A stretch of DNA of 64,000 nucleotides from Nesterenkonia sandarakina (GTDB taxonomy: Bacteria; Actinomycetota; Actinomycetes; Actinomycetales; Micrococcaceae). The position numbers were made by a program, and so were the translations under genes. A model generated the notes under the pieces. That model was not told where the DNA came from and ran no database searches. It saw nothing but the letters and a program-made list of their open reading frames with translations. The first letter of the stretch is position 1; every line of letters begins with the position of its first letter. Below, in pieces: positions 61,630 through 64,000 of the stretch. Where the stretch lies: positions 174,148 through 238,147 of the forward strand of contig NZ_PVTY01000003.1 in NCBI RefSeq assembly GCF_003003175.1, in the 5' to 3' direction.

Positions 61630-62301
61630 GTGATCATCGCTACAAGAACTCGGTCTGACAACAAGATCCACTCGCTCGTCCTCGCCGAGCTCGAGTGGAC
61701 GCCAGAGGTCGACGCCTCCCAGGTCCAGGTCGAGGTCGAAGCCGGAATCGTCACACTGTCCGGGGAGGTCGGGGACTACTTCGAGTACCTCGCAGCCTCA
61801 CGCGCCATGCGCCGAGTCCACGGCATCGCCGCGGTGTTCAATCGGCTGACCGTGATCCCACGATCCGCGAGATGGGTCACCGACGCCGATATCGGGCGCG
61901 TGGCTGAACGCGTGCTGACCTGGTCCGCGAACATCCCTGGCTCGGTCAGGTCCACGGTGGAGGCCGGATGCGTCACGCTCACCGGGCAGGTCGACTGGCA
62001 CTTCCAGCGGGAAGCCGCAGAACGAGCGGTGGAGAACATCCGGGGCGTGCACACCGTGCGCAATGAGATCACCCTGATCCCACGTCCCGTCGCGGAGGAC
62101 GCGGCGGAACAGATCAGGAGCGCCCTGTTCCGCAACCCGCAGCTCGACGCCGGCCACATCGGCGTCTCGGTCCTGGGAAACACCGCGGTGCTGACCGGGT
62201 ACGTGAAGTCGCTGGTGCAGAAGACCCAGGCCGGTGCCGTGGCCTGGTCCTCACCCGATGTCACCACCCTCGACAACCGTCTCAACGTGCGCCCCTATTG
62301 A
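61630..62301 (+). CDS. Three-BON-domain protein
   Basis: A 223-aa protein made of three BON domains of about 65-70 residues each. Each has the alpha-beta pattern ending in GxVTLSGxV, as in VEAGIVTLSGEVGDYFEYLAAS, VEAGCVTLTGQVDWHFQREAAERAV and VLGNTAVLTGYVKSLVQK. No signal peptide, so it is cytoplasmic, like mycobacterial HRP1-region and hypoxia-linked BON proteins in spirit. The GTG start has AAGGGA 8 nt upstream. It follows devR-like regulation and is the best candidate target of the two-component pair. Function unknown, perhaps phospholipid or protein binding. Confidence 0.88.
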   Translation: MIIATRTRSDNKIHSLVLAELEWTPEVDASQVQVEVEAGIVTLSGEVGDYFEYLAASRAMRRVHGIAAVFNRLTVIPRSARWVTDADIGRVAERVLTWSANIPGSVRSTVEAGCVTLTGQVDWHFQREAAERAVENIRGVHTVRNEITLIPRPVAEDAAEQIRSALFRNPQLDAGHIGVSVLGNTAVLTGYVKSLVQKTQAGAVAWSSPDVTTLDNRLNVRPY

Positions 62302-62389
62302 GGCGCGAGCCCTGATTCACGCGGGCCGGACGGCGCGGCGGCTCCGCCTCAGACCAGGATCACGATCAGAGCCAGAAGAGTAAGCGACG

Positions 62390-62685
62390 ATGCACGAGAA
62401 TCTCGCCCGCTTCGACCCGCTGGCCGGGCTGGAGAGTCTGCGTCGTGACCTGTTCGACGCCGGCATGTTCCGCGGCCTGCACGGAGCGACGAGGACACCA
62501 CCAGACGGTATGTGCTCCGCGAGAGCAGCACCAGCTTCTATCGCAGCGTGGATCTGCCCGAGCAGGCGCTGGAGCAGCAGATCACTGCGGCCTTCGACGA
62601 CGACGTGCTGAGCGTGGCCGTTCCGCTCAAGCCGGGGACGCGTCCCCAGCCGGTCCCGATCACCAACGGACACTCCACGAGCTGA
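62390..62685 (+). pseudogene. Hsp20 small heat-shock protein, internally deleted and frameshifted
   Basis: The 5' part (frame of ATG 62390) reads MHENLARFDPLAGLESLRRDLF, a typical actinobacterial Hsp20 N-terminus. From about 62485 the recognisable sequence continues in another frame: RSDEDTTRRYVLRESS, FYRSVDLPEQALEQQITAAFDDDVLSVAVPL, which is the end of an alpha-crystallin domain and C-terminal tail, with stop TGA 62683-62685. About 50 residues of the alpha-crystallin domain are absent between the parts. No full-length product can be made. It shows that an Hsp20 gene once followed the BON gene, as in dormancy-type gene sets. Confidence 0.8.
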
Positions 62686-62722
62686 CTCCGGCACGACCAG
62701 CAACCGCGACGCGAAAGGGGGC

Positions 62723-62926
62723 ATGATGTTCGACTGGCTCTATTTCTGGAACCTCATCTGGTCCTTCTTCACGCTGCTCTCCCTCGTGTTCGTCCCGGTG
62801 TTCATCGTGATGATCTACTTCGCGACCCGGGAGCCCAGAGCTCGCCGGGGCTCGCCGAGCTCTCCGCGGTCCGACGCTCCGGCAGCCGGCCCGGTGGGGG
62901 AGAACCCCACGCGGAGGGCCGCATGA
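62723..62926 (+). CDS. Small single-helix membrane protein
   Basis: A 67-aa hypothetical protein. One membrane helix at about residues 8-33 (FWNLIWSFFTLLSLVFVPVFIVMIYF) is followed by an Arg/Pro/Ser-rich cytoplasmic tail. AAAGGGGG precedes two consecutive ATGs (62723, 62726); the second has better spacing. Its position after the Hsp20 remnant suggests it belonged to the same transcription unit. Similar short proteins with a SHOCT-like tail occur beside stress genes in actinobacteria, but no SHOCT motif is present here. Confidence 0.6.
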   Translation: MMFDWLYFWNLIWSFFTLLSLVFVPVFIVMIYFATREPRARRGSPSSPRSDAPAAGPVGENPTRRAA

Positions 62927-62979
62927 GCTGCGGATCGAACTCCAGGCTCACGCGGCCCTCGCCGACTGGTGCTCGCGGA

Positions 62980-63483
62980 TCAGCCGCGGCTGGAGATCCA
63001 GGCGCTGACCTCGCGGGCCTGCAGATCCACGAACTTGCGCATATAGGGCTCAGCGGCCGCCTTGATCTTCTTGCCGATGATCGGGATGTTGACGTTGACG
63101 TCGCCCCGGACCGTGGAGAGGGTCTCGGAGGCTCCACGCACATGCAGATTCTGCGCAGACTGCGCCGAGACCGGAGCGGAGGCGATCTTCACGGCCGTGT
63201 CCGCGCGACGTGAACCGGCCACATCGGGTGCACCCCAGGAATGCGTGACGCGCACCGTGACCTCACCCTTGATGACCTTCTTGGCGATCTCCGGAAGCTT
63301 CTCGGCCGACATCGACTGCTCGGTGACGATCTCGAAGGGGCCGTCCAGCGGGCCGACGACCTCGAAGCTGATCAGCTTCGCCCCGACCTTCTTGGACAGG
63401 TGCTCATTGAAATCTCGGTCGGCGTAGGCCTCGATGATGTCCTGCGCGCTGTGCGGAATCACGAGCTCTGATTCAAGTGCCAC
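62980..63483 (-). CDS. DUF2505 family protein
   Basis: A 167-aa protein of the DUF2505 family, which probably has a START/SRPBCC-like lipid- or ligand-binding fold. Signatures are SELVIPHSAQDIIEAYADRDFNEHLSKKVGAKLISFEV at the N-terminus, and the C-terminal GDVNVNIPIIGKKIKAAAEPYMRKFVDLQAREVSAW. The GTG at 63483 follows GAGGAG by 7 nt. It is convergent with the stress-gene cluster. No function is established. Confidence 0.88.
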   Translation of the reverse strand: MALESELVIPHSAQDIIEAYADRDFNEHLSKKVGAKLISFEVVGPLDGPFEIVTEQSMSAEKLPEIAKKVIKGEVTVRVTHSWGAPDVAGSRRADTAVKIASAPVSAQSAQNLHVRGASETLSTVRGDVNVNIPIIGKKIKAAAEPYMRKFVDLQAREVSAWISSRG

Positions 63484-63559
63484 TGATGGTCTCCTCGTTG
63501 ACGTCTTGCTGAAGGCGTTCTGCGACGGCGGTCACGGAACCTACCCATTGTAAAGTGGC

Positions 63560-63685
63560 TCATCGCAGATGAGGGTGTAGTAGCGGTCTGAAGCCACCAG
63601 TGTCTAGCAATGATCTGGTGATGTAGTGAGCGAGATTCCGGAACCCCAGAGCCGTGCCACGCAGGTGCTCGAGCCGTCCGTTGAA
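63560..63685 (-). pseudogene. 3' remnant of an ISL3-family transposase
   Basis: The last 41 codons of a DDE transposase: FNGRLEHLRGTALGFRN, LAHYITRSLLDTGGFRP, LLHPHLR then TGA. This is the C-terminal signature of ISL3/IS204/IS1096-type transposases. GGCTC at 63557-63561, overlapping the stop, could be the start of the terminal inverted repeat. Homology stops at about 63686, where the IS110 sequence begins, so the rest was probably displaced by that insertion. Confidence 0.75.
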
Positions 63686-64000
63686 TCTCCTATGTCTGTC
63701 AAGCCCCGGTGAGCTCATTCTGAGCGGCGGTGTTGAGGCGGCGGTAGATGTCGCGGGCGAGGTAGCGCTTGAGGCAGCGACGGATCTCCCGGAGGGTGCG
63801 CCCTTCGGCGGTACGGCGCTCGACGTAGGCGCGGGTTCGCGGGTCCATTCGCATGCGGGTGACGACGGCCATGTGGAGTGCTCGGTTGAGGCGCCGGTCG
63901 CCACCCCGGTTGATCCGGTGCCGGACGGTGTTGCCCGATGACGCGGGGATGGGGCTGGTTCCAGCGAGGCTGGCGAACGCGGACTCGGATCGAATGCGGC
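63686..64000 (-). mobile_element. IS110-family insertion sequence, one end only
   Basis: The element runs off the right edge. Its left end lies within about 13 nt between the ISL3 remnant (to 63685) and the transposase stop (63699). No terminal inverted repeat is visible, as expected for IS110 elements. Confidence 0.65.
63699..64000 (-). CDS. IS110-family transposase, C-terminal part
   Basis: About 100 C-terminal codons of a DEDD transposase; the 5' part lies beyond the window. The Transposase_20 domain is recognisable: SESAFASLAGTSPIPASSG, HRINRGGDRRLNRALHMAVV, and RTRAYVERRTAEGRTLREI-type C-terminal helices ending RCLKRYLARDIYRRL. The serine in ASSG is the conserved residue used by IS110 transposases. 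It catalyses site-specific insertion guided, in related IS110 elements, by a bridge RNA from the non-coding end, which is not visible here. Confidence 0.88.
   Translation of the reverse strand, partial: RIRSESAFASLAGTSPIPASSGNTVRHRINRGGDRRLNRALHMAVVTRMRMDPRTRAYVERRTAEGRTLREIRRCLKRYLARDIYRRLNTAAQNELTGA

Noticed and set aside
1..64000. CRISPR array, rRNA operon or prophage
   Set aside because: No regularly spaced direct repeats with unique spacers, no rRNA sequence and no phage structural genes were seen.

Overview
The window is high-GC DNA from an actinobacterium, most likely a member of the Micrococcales/Micrococcaceae. The evidence is the gene content (DUF3817 next to guaA, FmdB/SAF/5-FCL cluster, tatD-rsmA-ispE-ABC-F-glmU-prs order, DevS/DevR-type two-component pair) and many GTG starts that sit 6-8 nt behind a TANNNT -10 box, the layout of leaderless actinobacterial transcripts. 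The genus cannot be fixed from this sequence alone.

Layout. 1-4.3 kb: a putrescine-type amine oxidase (cut by the left edge), a divergent TetR regulator and a gamma-aminobutyraldehyde-type dehydrogenase; the two enzyme promoters share a 17-bp operator-like site. 4.4-7.3 kb: RDD and SpoIIM-family membrane proteins separated by a PEP mutase/isocitrate lyase-type enzyme. 7.4-11 kb: a LuxR-type ATPase regulator broken by two frameshifts, then about 720 bp without a credible gene. 11-20.7 kb: DUF1461-type membrane protein, Asp/Glu racemase-family protein, VOC protein, SURF1, DUF3817, MFS transporter, alpha/beta hydrolase, guaA and DUF456. Palindromic repeat elements bracket the hydrolase. 20.9-29.2 kb: a 1413-aa helicase-like protein with degenerate ATPase motifs plus a coupled small protein, a SAF/CpaB-like protein, FmdB, 5-formyltetrahydrofolate cyclo-ligase and a phosphotransferase-like protein lacking catalytic residues. 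29.3-43.1 kb: core housekeeping genes (protein mannosyltransferase, rsmI, acyl-CoA synthetase, tatD, rsmA, ispE, ABC-F, tRNA-Gln, glmU, prs) and a DUF559/AbiEi-like gene flanked by palindromic repeats.

43.2-57.6 kb is an accessory catabolic island set between prs and rplY-pth, genes that are normally close neighbours. It encodes a TRAP transporter (dctQ, dctM, dctP), a QsuD-like quinate/shikimate dehydrogenase, a phosphotriesterase-family hydrolase, a TetR regulator, a disulfide-oxidoreductase-like flavoprotein, a GltS-type symporter, a QsuB/QuiC-like 3-dehydroshikimate dehydratase, a PcaR-like IclR regulator, and thiolase plus CoA-transferase subunits matching the end of the beta-ketoadipate pathway. 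Together they read as uptake of shikimate/quinate-like acids, oxidation to 3-dehydroshikimate, dehydration to protocatechuate, and later conversion of beta-ketoadipate to acetyl-CoA and succinyl-CoA. Ring-cleavage genes and 3-dehydroquinate dehydratase are not in the window. The dctQ and qsuB promoters carry the same operator-like inverted repeat, AATGTA-N8-TAC(G/A)TT, over their -10 boxes.

57.8-64 kb: rplY and pth, then a DevS/DevR-like two-component system, a DosR-box-like palindrome in front of a three-BON-domain protein, a broken Hsp20 gene, a small membrane protein, a DUF2505 protein, and at the right edge an IS110-family transposase lying against the remnant of an ISL3-family transposase.
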